Source of the DNA: Chloroflexota bacterium
GTDB taxonomy: Bacteria > Chloroflexota > UBA6077 > JACCZL01
Direction: 5' to 3'
NCBI GenBank assembly: GCA_020850535.1
Contig: JADZEM010000123.1
Span: 62,001-126,000 of the forward strand
Length of the DNA: 64,000 nt
Position 1 is the first letter of the stretch. Each line of letters begins with the position of its first letter. Shown in pieces: positions 9,105 through 16,386 of this stretch. The notes under the pieces are model-generated. The model saw only the letters and a list, made by a program, of their open reading frames with translations, was not told the DNA's origin and made no database searches. The translations under genes and the position numbers were made by a program.

Positions 9105-9674
9105 ATGTCCCCTGTACAGCTTGTGCTCGCCGCGCTCAGTACGGCTCCGGTCCGCTCACTGACGCTGCAAGCAGGCAAGTCGATTGTGGGTGCGCTCCTG
9201 GACGACCGTGCCAACAGTCGGTTGGAGCGGCAGTATTGCGCCTGCCGGCCAACGCGGCGGGCGGCGGGCGAGCGGCGAGTCAAGGAAGTCGTCCCTGGCT
9301 GCGTCCGCGTGAGCCTCCCCGGGCTCTGGGGCGACCCGGAGTGGGCCGCCGAGCTGGAGAGCAGCCTGCTCCAGCTCAACGGCATCCGCGATGTCCAGGC
9401 GAGCTCACGCACGGGACGGGTGCTCATTCTCTTCGATCCCACGGTTGTGGCGTACGATGAAATCGACCGGCTGCTCGTGCAGGAGCCCAGTGAGGCGCTC
9501 GTGACCGATGCCGCCGTTGGCGAGCACACCGTCGACGATCACACCATCGGCGACCACACCATCGGCGAGCACGCCATCGGCGTTGGCCGCGTCGTTGCCC
9601 AGGTGCTCCATGTGCCCGTTGCCGTCGGGCAGGGCGAGCAGGTGATCGACCTCGCCGTTCACGCGGCTCGGTAG
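9105..9674 (+). CDS. Stand-alone HMA-like (heavy-metal-associated) protein
   Basis: A 189-residue protein starting at ATG 9105 behind a GGAGG site. Residues about 64-125 (VPGCVRVSLPGLWGDPEWA...LNGIRDVQASSRTGRVLILFDP) resemble the N-terminal domain of the neighbouring ATPase (LPGRVRLRVAGLYGRPDRA...LRGIQRVQANPGSGRVLVEY). Both are HMA_2-like ferredoxin folds without the CxxC metal motif. The two genes converge, and their 3' ends overlap by 270 bp; the overlap covers a 15-bp tandem repeat giving the tail GEHTVDDHTIGDHTIGEHAI. It could regulate or chaperone the ATPase. The N-terminal 60 residues are not recognised. Confidence 0.6.
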   Translation: MSPVQLVLAALSTAPVRSLTLQAGKSIVGALLDDRANSRLERQYCACRPTRRAAGERRVKEVVPGCVRVSLPGLWGDPEWAAELESSLLQLNGIRDVQASSRTGRVLILFDPTVVAYDEIDRLLVQEPSEALVTDAAVGEHTVDDHTIGDHTIGEHAIGVGRVVAQVLHVPVAVGQGEQVIDLAVHAAR

Positions 9675-11801
9675 CGCCGCGCCAGGGTCCCGATAGGCAA
9701 CAAGCTGTGCCGAGTGCAGCACGACGGCCACGGTGCTCAGGTTGTGGACGACGGCGCCCACGAGTGGGGACATCAGGCCGAAGGCGCTCAAGCCGATGCC
9801 GAGCAGGTTGATCCCAATCGCCGCCGCGAAATTGTGGTGAACGACGTCGAGCGTGTGCCGGCTGAGCCGAATCACGCTCGGCACCTGACAGAGGTCATCC
9901 CCCGCCAGCGCGATGTCCGCCGCTTCAATCGCGACATCCGTGCCGACCGTCCCCATGGCAAAGCCGATGGTTGCCGCTGCCAGGGCCGGGGCGTCGTTGA
10001 TCCCATCGCCAACCATCGCCACCTGATGGCCGTCCGCTTGCAGCTGGTGGATGAGGGTGAGCTTGTCCTCAGGCAGGACGCCTTCCAGGTACTCGGACAC
10101 GCCAACCCTGCTGGCGATACGCGCGGCAGCGGCCCCACGGTCGCCCGTCGCAACGACGAGCCGCCGCATCTGCGCTGCCCGCAACTCGGCAACAGCCCGA
10201 CGCGCCTCGGCGCGGATCTCCTCTTCGATGCTGATCCAGCCCAGGAGGCGGCCGTCGGCGACGACCCAGAGCAGCGCTTGCTCCTCGTAGCCGGCCTGGG
10301 TAGCTGGCACGTCGATCTCATACTGGGATAGCAGGCGTCTGCCGCCAACGGCCACGCTGATGCCGTCCACGTTCGCCCGGACGCCGACGGCCACGAGCGT
10401 CTCGTAGTCGGCAGCGGCAGGGGCTACGATGCCGCGCTCGTCGAGGTGGCGCTGGATCGCCGCAGCGAACGGATGATGCGAGTGACGCTCAGCGGCGGCT
10501 GCCAGGGCGATGACCCGCGCTGGAGCCACGTCCGGCGCGCACGAGACGACCTCGCTGACGCGGGGGATGCCGGTCGTCAACGTTCCCGTCTTGTCGAAGA
10601 CCAGGGCGTCAATGTCGCCGGCCAGCTCCAGGTACAGCCCGCCCTTGATCAGGACACCGCGCCGGGCCGCGTTGGCGATGGCCGCCCCGATAGCTGTCGG
10701 CGTCGAAAGACCGGCCGCACACGGACAGGCGATGACCAGCATGCTGAGGCTTCGTCGGAAGTCGCGCGTCAGCAGGAACACCGTGGCCGCCAGAGCAAAC
10801 GACCAGGGCACGAAATGCTCCGAGAAATGGTCCACGGAGCACTGAATTGGCGCGCGATGCTCGCGGGCCTCTTCGACGCGCTGAATGATCCGGCCGACAG
10901 CCGTGTCGTCCCCAACGGCCGTCGTTCGGATGATGATGTGGCCGGCCTCAACGATGGTGCCGGCGAACACCCGGTCTCCGGCCACGCGGGCCACTGGCAT
11001 CGCCTCGCCCGTGATCGCGGCCTGGTTGACCGTCGCCTCGCCGTCCTCCACGACACCATCGACGGCGATCTTCTCACCCTCATGGACGCTCACGAGCGTA
11101 TCTACAGTGATCTCGGCGACCGGAACCCGGACCTCCTGGTCGTTGACGATGATCCAGACCCAGGCGTCGCCCACTGAGAGCAGATCGCGGATCGCGCGGC
11201 GAGACTTCCGAAGCGTGAGCGCCTCAGCCAGGTCGCCCAGGTTGATCAGCCAGACCACCACCAGGCCCGTGAAGCTCTCACGCAGGATCAGCGACGTGAA
11301 CGTGGCGCTGCTGATCAGCAGATCCATGTCTGTACGCCTCTCCTTGAGGAGAATCATCAAGCCACGGCGGAAGATCGGGTAGCCGGCCACCAGGGTGGCG
11401 ACTGACGCGAGGCTGAGGAACGGCGTCCCCGCCAGCAGCGCCCCGCCGCCCACCAGCCGCTGGAACGCAAAACGGCCCAGGACCGCCCCGCTGAGGGCGA
11501 TCCGAATGACCGAGGCGAGCATGCCCGGCTCGCCGTCCTGCTGCTCGCGCTTCCGAGCAGGGGGTGGCGGGACGGCCGGCGCGGTTGCCGTCGTCTCCAG
11601 GATCGCCTCGAGCGACACCACGCCTGGGGCATATTCAACCAGGACACGCCCGCTCCCTGGATTGGCCTGGACGCGCTGGATGCCACGGAGGGTAGCAAGC
11701 GCCCGCTCGATGCCGTGTGCCCGGTCCGGCCGGCCGTACAGACCGGCTACCCGCAGACGAACACGGCCAGGTAGCTGCGTGATGACCACCACGTCAGCCA
11801 T
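9405..11801 (-). CDS. Heavy-metal-transporting P1B-type ATPase
   Basis: This 798-residue protein has an N-terminal HMA-like domain (residues 1-70) lacking CxxC. The membrane helices carry the CPC metal site at residues 359-361 (VIACPCAAGLSTPTAIG). The actuator loop has ITGEAMPV, the phosphorylation site is Asp403 (DKTGTLTTG), the nucleotide domain contains the P1B hallmark HP (ERHSHHPFA), and the hinge is GDGINDAPALA. It would export a soft or transition metal. The set of small partner genes upstream resembles mycobacterial CtpC/CtpV loci, so zinc, manganese or copper are all possible. The C-terminal 80 residues (ADGVLADGVV repeats) are unlike the family and overlap the opposite gene. Confidence 0.92.
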   Translation of the reverse strand: MADVVVITQLPGRVRLRVAGLYGRPDRAHGIERALATLRGIQRVQANPGSGRVLVEYAPGVVSLEAILETTATAPAVPPPPARKREQQDGEPGMLASVIRIALSGAVLGRFAFQRLVGGGALLAGTPFLSLASVATLVAGYPIFRRGLMILLKERRTDMDLLISSATFTSLILRESFTGLVVVWLINLGDLAEALTLRKSRRAIRDLLSVGDAWVWIIVNDQEVRVPVAEITVDTLVSVHEGEKIAVDGVVEDGEATVNQAAITGEAMPVARVAGDRVFAGTIVEAGHIIIRTTAVGDDTAVGRIIQRVEEAREHRAPIQCSVDHFSEHFVPWSFALAATVFLLTRDFRRSLSMLVIACPCAAGLSTPTAIGAAIANAARRGVLIKGGLYLELAGDIDALVFDKTGTLTTGIPRVSEVVSCAPDVAPARVIALAAAAERHSHHPFAAAIQRHLDERGIVAPAAADYETLVAVGVRANVDGISVAVGGRRLLSQYEIDVPATQAGYEEQALLWVVADGRLLGWISIEEEIRAEARRAVAELRAAQMRRLVVATGDRGAAAARIASRVGVSEYLEGVLPEDKLTLIHQLQADGHQVAMVGDGINDAPALAAATIGFAMGTVGTDVAIEAADIALAGDDLCQVPSVIRLSRHTLDVVHHNFAAAIGINLLGIGLSAFGLMSPLVGAVVHNLSTVAVVLHSAQLVAYRDPGAALPSRVNGEVDHLLALPDGNGHMEHLGNDAANADGVLADGVVADGVIVDGVLANGGIGHERLTGLLHEQPVDFIVRHNRGIEENEHPSRA
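9524..9583. repeat. Short tandem repeat (about 15 bp) in overlapping 3' ends
   Basis: About four imperfect copies of a 15-bp unit (cgaycacaccatcgg-like) lie where the HMA-like gene and the ATPase gene overlap on opposite strands. The unit keeps both frames open, giving DHTIG repeats on plus and DGVxADG repeats on minus. Confidence 0.7.
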
Positions 11802-11876
11802 GGTGCATCTCCCGTATCGATGTTCAAAGCCGGAGGCCCGTACCGGCCCACGGTCGGTACCGTGGGCCGACCAGCG

Positions 11877-12062
11877 TCATCGAGCAGGCGGGCGACGCAG
11901 CCAGCGCCAGATGTCAGCCAGCAGGCCGGCGGTCAGCGACGCCCCGATGGCGATGCCCAGGAGGCGCGTGAAGAAGCCAGTGCGGACCATCGTGGTTCCG
12001 ACACGATCCCAATTGATGCCATCAGCTTGATTGGTAGGCCCACCAAACTGCCCAGAGTTCAT
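11877..12062 (-). CDS. Small single-pass membrane protein in metal-ATPase operon
   Basis: A 61-residue protein with a polar N-terminus, one hydrophobic helix at about residues 32-50 (LLGIAIGASLTAGLLADIW) and a basic tail (RWLRRPPAR). Unrecognised family. It lies about 75 bp upstream of the P1B ATPase start and on the same strand, so it is probably cotranscribed and may be an ATPase-associated helper. The ribosome site is modest (GGAG about 8 nt upstream). Confidence 0.45.
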   Translation of the reverse strand: MNSGQFGGPTNQADGINWDRVGTTMVRTGFFTRLLGIAIGASLTAGLLADIWRWLRRPPAR

Positions 12063-12187
12063 GAGGATGCTCCATACAAGGGAAGAGGCTCGCCAGCAAA
12101 CGTGGCGAGACTGCGACCAGTCATCGATAAGCAGAGCAGCGCTCTATGCGCTCGTGCGTGTTCCCAGGCGGGGGGTCCCAGGCGGGG

Positions 12188-12427
12188 TCAGTCGCTCGCA
12201 GCGTCACCGTGCAGGTCGTGCCGAGCTTGCGCCCGAATGTCCGCGACGTCCTCACTCAGCTCGTTCCAGCGGAGCATGGCCGTTTCTTGCATCGCGATTG
12301 CCTCGCGTACCGCGGCGACGGCGACGGGGCGGCCAGCGCGAAGGATGAGCGACCGGAGGCCCATCCCGACGAAGGCGCCGGTCAGGCCGATCAGAAACGC
12401 AGCGCGCGGTTGGACATACGTGCTCAT
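12188..12427 (-). CDS. PacL/DUF1490-like putative metallochaperone
   Basis: A 79-residue protein with a GGAGG site before ATG 12427. It has an N-terminal membrane helix (AAFLIGLTGAFVGMGLRSLIL), a basic linker (RAGRPVAVAAVREAIA), an amphipathic helix, and a C-terminus ARHDLHGDAASD rich in His and Asp. The layout matches mycobacterial PacL (DUF1490) proteins and DUF5132, which are encoded beside P1B ATPases. In PacL1 a C-terminal DLHDHDH-type motif binds zinc and the helix stabilises the CtpC pump. Here it is the first gene of a run leading to the ATPase. Assignment is by architecture and context, not by confirmed homology. Confidence 0.5.
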   Translation of the reverse strand: MSTYVQPRAAFLIGLTGAFVGMGLRSLILRAGRPVAVAAVREAIAMQETAMLRWNELSEDVADIRAQARHDLHGDAASD

Positions 12428-12481
12428 CGTTCTTGCCTCCAAACGTCATGAGCAGTTTCGCGCAGTGAGCATGGTGCATCG

Positions 12482-13424
12482 CCGCAGGGCTGCAACCGAG
12501 CCCTCAGTGATGCAGCATGGTGGGAGCGCGACCGTGACAGGCTCCGGAACGGCCGTGGACTCGCACAACTCGACGTGACCGCGAGGTTGGCGCATCGCGC
12601 GGAGCCGACACGATGGTCAGCGCTCTGGCACATCAACACAAGTGATGTGAGCTACTGCTAAGATACGACGTTCAGGTCAGCTCCACCGTTGACAGTTGTC
12701 CCGCGAGCAGGGTGACGCGTGTCCCAATGCCACGGGGATCATCGCGTTTCCGCGACCACCGTTGTCCGCGCCGATGTTTGCAGCTGTCGACTCGCTGCCT
12801 CGCCAGCCGGAGCAGCCGCCGCCCCGCTCACGCGGCCCGAGATGAGACATCCTTCTTGAGACGCGCTGGCGGCCCGGTCCGGAGCCGCTCCGAGAAGTTA
12901 TGTTTCCGAGACGAAAGGTGCTGTATCGCGCAACGTCGCTGTGACGCCTGCGCCCGTACGATGGCGCTCGCCAGGGAGGCGAGGCCAGATGGGCAACCAA
13001 CAGGCGATCGATCGGGGCGGTGCGCGGCAGGCGCGACCGAGCCAGGCTGCACCAGCAGCCCCGGCGTCGGCGCTTGCTGGGCGTAGCCGCTCGGGCGAGC
13101 CGTCAGTCGGTCGCTCGGCGGGCGCACAGGCCGGCGACGGTCGGCGTGCGTTCGGGCTGGTCAGCCTTCCCGGCGCCACATGCGAGCACACACTCGCGTG
13201 CGGGCCGCTGCCGCTGCTCGGGGCACAAGGGGTGAGGAGCCCCGAGCGTGCGGAGATGGCTCAGGAAGGAGATGCGGCCGGAGCATGGCTTTGCCAGCCC
13301 ACGGGCGGGGACACCCTCAGCTCGTGCTTGACGGACGGACAGGCCGCGCTGGCCTGTGCGGGAACGATACGCGTGCCCCCAGCACGGGACAGCCGGCCTG
13401 TACCACGCACGGACTGGAGAGACG
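12482..13424. other. Gene-poor stretch of about 940 bp
   Basis: No open frame here has a ribosome site together with family-like sequence. The long plus-strand frame from 12941 is mostly Arg/Ala/Gly-rich and looks like antisense or spurious coding. An AT-rich patch near 12625-12670 may carry the promoter of the minus-strand metal operon. The region may be decayed sequence. Confidence 0.45.
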
Positions 13425-13664
13425 ATGACCGAGGACGGGACCACCGACGGAGCGGCGTCGCGCCTGACCGCCGTGCCTGTGCGCGATGCGAGACTGGCAC
13501 GCGGCAGCATGCGCGCCGCGCTGACGGCGCAGGACGTCCGTCGCTTGACACTCTTCAAATGGCGGTACTCACTCGAATCAGCGGGCTTCAGCTCGCAGCA
13601 AGCAGCGCGCCTGCTCTTCCTCAAGTGGCTCCACGCTCGGCGCGGGCCGGCGGGGATCTCCTGA
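13425..13664 (+). CDS. Small hypothetical protein, helical, Arg/Leu-rich
   Basis: A 79-residue protein starting at ATG 13425 with GGAGAG 3 nt upstream. The C-terminal half (LTLFKWRYSLESAGFSSQQAA and RLLFLKWLHARRG) is a compact helical segment seen in many short proteins of high-GC bacteria with no assigned function. A Ser/Ala-x-x-Ala-A-R-L pattern suggests a helix-turn-helix-like pair, but this is not proven. The stop lies inside a tandem duplication of about 17 bp (13650-13682). Confidence 0.5.
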   Translation: MTEDGTTDGAASRLTAVPVRDARLARGSMRAALTAQDVRRLTLFKWRYSLESAGFSSQQAARLLFLKWLHARRGPAGIS

Positions 13665-13682
13665 GCGGGGATCTCCTGAGCA
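13650..13682. repeat. 17-bp tandem duplication
   Basis: CGGGGATCTCCTGAG occurs twice in tandem at the 3' end of the small gene and just beyond it. One copy contains the stop codon, so a slippage event here would not change the protein. Confidence 0.7.
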
Positions 13683-13793
13683 GGGTCTTCCGAGGGGCAG
13701 CTCTGGGGATCTCGGATGCCTTGCCGCTGCCGGACGTAACCAGTACGCTTCCTGCCAGTCGCTCCGACGATCCTGGGCGACGGGTGATCCCTC

Positions 13794-14333
13794 ATGGACG
13801 AGCTAGCGTACCGTATGCGGCCGGCCGAGCCGGACGATCTGCCCCAGATCAGGACCACCATCACGGTGAGCCTGGCACACCCGGAAGGCCGTGGCCGTGG
13901 GACCAGTCTGAAGACTGCGCTCCAGCGGAACGAGCTTCTGTTGCTGGAGCGGTACGACGCTCGCGAGAAGGACTGGGTGATCGGCGGGTTTGTCGAGTTC
14001 CACATGCGAGTCGACGACACGCTGACGCTGCGGGATCTTGGGACGGCCGGCGAGACGCCACACGCCGGGGTTGCGAAGCACTTGCTGAGCGAGCTGTTCA
14101 GTCAGCTCAGCCCGCTGAGCGCGACCTGCGTGGTCCGGCGCGATGCCACTCCCTGGAACGAGATCCTGGCGAGCATCCCGGGCTTCACCGTGGACGGACC
14201 CCCGGAGTACCGTCGCCCTCACTACTACAACATCTGGAAGTGGTCGCCGGAGCTGGCTCAGCAGGCCCAGGGGAGAGCGCGCACGCGTGGCGCGCCTCCG
14301 CGTGGTGGGCCGAGAGCGGGGCGGCGCCGCTGA
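13794..14333 (+). CDS. GNAT-like acetyltransferase-fold protein
   Basis: A 179-residue protein beginning MDELAYRMRPAEPDDLPQI, a typical first strand and helix of GNAT enzymes. The middle has VIGGFVEFHMR, matching the family's central strands. GETPHAGVAKHLLSELF sits where the acetyl-CoA pyrophosphate loop is expected but lacks the full Q/RxxGxG/A motif. The last core segment (GFTVDGPPEYRRPHYYNIWKW) is a common GNAT C-terminus. Substrate unknown, and the weak CoA loop leaves room for a non-catalytic role. The last 30 residues are Arg/Gly-rich and probably disordered. Confidence 0.55.
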   Translation: MDELAYRMRPAEPDDLPQIRTTITVSLAHPEGRGRGTSLKTALQRNELLLLERYDAREKDWVIGGFVEFHMRVDDTLTLRDLGTAGETPHAGVAKHLLSELFSQLSPLSATCVVRRDATPWNEILASIPGFTVDGPPEYRRPHYYNIWKWSPELAQQAQGRARTRGAPPRGGPRAGRRR

Positions 14334-14436
14334 CCGTTCGCGCACTGGTTAGGCGGATCATGCCTGTGTTTGACGCTCGATCGGTTCCTGTTTCACTGGC
14401 CGTGGGACGGTCGGAGCGCACGGGGGTGCGGCCGTG

Positions 14437-15408
14437 ATGTACGACGCCGACACCTTCCTGCAGTTCCTGGCCGCGGAGCGGCGCCTCTCGCCGAACACCC
14501 TGGCGGCCTATCGCAATGACCTCCGACAGTTCGAGGAGTATCTTGCGATCCGCCAGCACGACCCGTTGGGGAACGGCACGTCGAACGGCTCTGCGTCCGT
14601 TGGGCCAGCTGACCCCACGATCGCTTCCCGCGAGCAGGTGGCGGGCTTCTTCCTGAGCCTGCGCGAGGACAAGGGGTACTCGGCGGCGACGATCGCCCGG
14701 AAGATGGCGGCCGTCAAGTCGATGTTCCACTACCTCACGCGGCAGGGCGCCGTCACCGCGAACCCGACCGCCGATCTCGGCTCGCCCGAGGTCAAGAAGC
14801 CGCTGCCGAAGGCGATCTCGCCAGAGGACATCGAGCGGCTGATGCGGCAGGCCGACAAGAAGGGCACGCCCGAGGGCCTGCGCGACCGCGCCATGCTCAA
14901 CCTGCTGTATGCCACCGGCATGCGCGTCTCGGAGCTCGTGACGCTCGACCTGAGCGACATCGACTTTGAGAAGGGCGCCGTGCGCTGCGTCGGGCGGGGG
15001 CTGCGGGTGCGAAGCCTGCCGATCGACGCGCGGATCCTGGTCGTGCTGCGCGACTATCTGGAGCGTGGCCGCTCGCAGCTCGTGCGCCCGGGCCAGCCGA
15101 CCTCAGCCCTGTTCCTCAACCACCGGGGCCAGCGGCTGACGCGCCAGGGCTTCTGGCTGATCATGAAGGCTGTCGCCCGCGAGAGCGGCGTGACCGTTGA
15201 GGTGACGCCGCACACCCTGCGCCACTCGTTCGCGGCGCACCGCCTGAACGATGGGCTGGCGCTCCCCAAGCTGCGCGAGCTGCTGGGCCATGCCAACATC
15301 TCCACGACCCAGATCTACACGCAGCTCAAGAGCGAGGGGCCGCGCCAGCTCGTGCCGCCGCCGCACCACCACACGCGTCTCGCTGTCGTCGGCGGCCGGC
15401 GCGGCTAG
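14437..15408 (+). CDS. xerD: XerC/XerD-type tyrosine recombinase with Lys to Arg change
   Basis: A 323-residue tyrosine recombinase with an N-terminal SAM-like core-binding domain (FLQFLAAERRLSPNTLAAYRNDLRQF) and a catalytic domain containing the first Arg in YATGMRVSEL, HTLRHSFAAH, LGHANISTTQIYTQL with the nucleophile Tyr. The beta-hairpin that carries the catalytic Lys in XerD (VGKG) reads VGRG here, Arg at nt 14995-14997. A 25-residue Gly/Ser/Asn-rich insertion lies in the N-terminal domain. Placement beside purine nucleoside phosphorylase matches the xerD (ripX)-drm-pupG region of Bacillus, supporting a chromosomal XerD role in dimer resolution. GTG at 14434 is an equal start choice. Confidence 0.8.
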   Translation: MYDADTFLQFLAAERRLSPNTLAAYRNDLRQFEEYLAIRQHDPLGNGTSNGSASVGPADPTIASREQVAGFFLSLREDKGYSAATIARKMAAVKSMFHYLTRQGAVTANPTADLGSPEVKKPLPKAISPEDIERLMRQADKKGTPEGLRDRAMLNLLYATGMRVSELVTLDLSDIDFEKGAVRCVGRGLRVRSLPIDARILVVLRDYLERGRSQLVRPGQPTSALFLNHRGQRLTRQGFWLIMKAVARESGVTVEVTPHTLRHSFAAHRLNDGLALPKLRELLGHANISTTQIYTQLKSEGPRQLVPPPHHHTRLAVVGGRRG

Positions 15409-15414
15409 AAGGGG

Positions 15415-15510
15415 TAGGGTCATGGGTCGAAGGTCGTGGGTCATGGGGCAAACGGCGGCGAGTCGCTCGTCCATCCCCACGATCTACGACCCACGCCCCA
15501 TCACCCGCGT
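15415..15510. repeat. Inverted GGTCGTG-type heptamer repeat
   Basis: The left arm (CATGGGTCGAAGGTCGTGGG at 15421) and right arm (ACGACCCACGCCCCATCACC near 15486) are roughly complementary and could form a hairpin between xerD and the phosphorylase gene. Related heptamer strings occur at 27481-27536, 51970-51990, 56622-56663 and 56921-56949. Confidence 0.6.
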
Positions 15511-15513
15511 CCC

Positions 15514-16386
15514 GTGACGACCTCATCTTTGGCCTACCGTGTCCGGGAGGCGGCCTCCAGCCTGCGGGGCCGCCTGCCAACCCTGCCGAAAGTCGGGATC
15601 ATCCTCGGCTCGGGGCTGGGGCCGCTGGCGGACGAGGTCCAGCACACGACCGTGGTGCCCTACGCCGAGATCCCGCACTTCGCGGTCTCGACGGTGGCCG
15701 GCCACGCCGGGCAACTGGTCTCCGGGACGCTCGAAGGCGTGCCGGTGGCCGTCCTGCGCGGGCGCGTCCATTACTACGAAGGGTACTCGCTGCAGCAGGT
15801 GACGTTCCCGGTCCGGACCTTGCGCCGGCTGGGGGCGCAGACCCTCATCATCACGAACGCGGCCGGTGGGCTGAGCCCTGACTACCGTGCCGGCGACGTG
15901 ATGGTGATCCGCGACCACATCAACCTGCTCGGGCTGGCCGGCCAGAATCCGCTGATCGGGGCCGACGAGCCAGAGCTGGGCATTCGCTTCGTGGACATGA
16001 GCGCGCCGTACGACGCTGTCTTGCGTGGGCGTGCCGTGCAGCTCGGGACGGACCTGGGCGTTCGGGTCCATGAGGGCGTGTACGTGGTGGTGGCGGGACC
16101 AAACTACGAGACGGGCGCGGAGCTGCGCTACCTGCGCGGCATCGGCGCGGACGCCGTTGGCATGTCCACCGTCCATGAGGTGATCGTGGCGCGACACGAG
16201 CGGATGCGGGTGCTGGGGATCTCGGTCATCACGAACAGCGCCGCGCCGTCGCCGGTCGTGGCCGACGTCAACCATGAAGAGGTGCTCTCCGTGGCCGAGG
16301 TGGCGGGCGCGGGGCTGGCGGGCATCGTGCGGGGCATCCTCCGCACGCTCGATACGCCGGCCGGCGGCGCGGGCGGCCCGGCATGA
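15514..16386 (+). CDS. punA: Purine nucleoside phosphorylase I
   Basis: A 290-residue protein of the trimeric PNP family: phosphate-binding GSGLGPLADEV, VAGHAGQLVSG, GRVHYYEGYSLQQVTFPVR, TNAAGGLSP, and purine-site GPNYETGAELRYLRGIGADAVGMST with VITNSAAPS. It cleaves inosine, guanosine or their deoxy forms with phosphate to the free base and (deoxy)ribose-1-phosphate for salvage. The frame is open to 15436, but those codons fall in a repeat; GTG at 15514 gives the usual family length. The stop overlaps the next gene by 4 bp (ATGA). Confidence 0.93.
   Translation: MTTSSLAYRVREAASSLRGRLPTLPKVGIILGSGLGPLADEVQHTTVVPYAEIPHFAVSTVAGHAGQLVSGTLEGVPVAVLRGRVHYYEGYSLQQVTFPVRTLRRLGAQTLIITNAAGGLSPDYRAGDVMVIRDHINLLGLAGQNPLIGADEPELGIRFVDMSAPYDAVLRGRAVQLGTDLGVRVHEGVYVVVAGPNYETGAELRYLRGIGADAVGMSTVHEVIVARHERMRVLGISVITNSAAPSPVVADVNHEEVLSVAEVAGAGLAGIVRGILRTLDTPAGGAGGPA

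Noticed and set aside
12941-14437. 498-codon plus-strand open frame
   Set aside because: Arg/Gly/Ala-rich without family features; it runs through the small gene at 13425, the GNAT gene and the XerD start in another frame. A GC-driven shadow.
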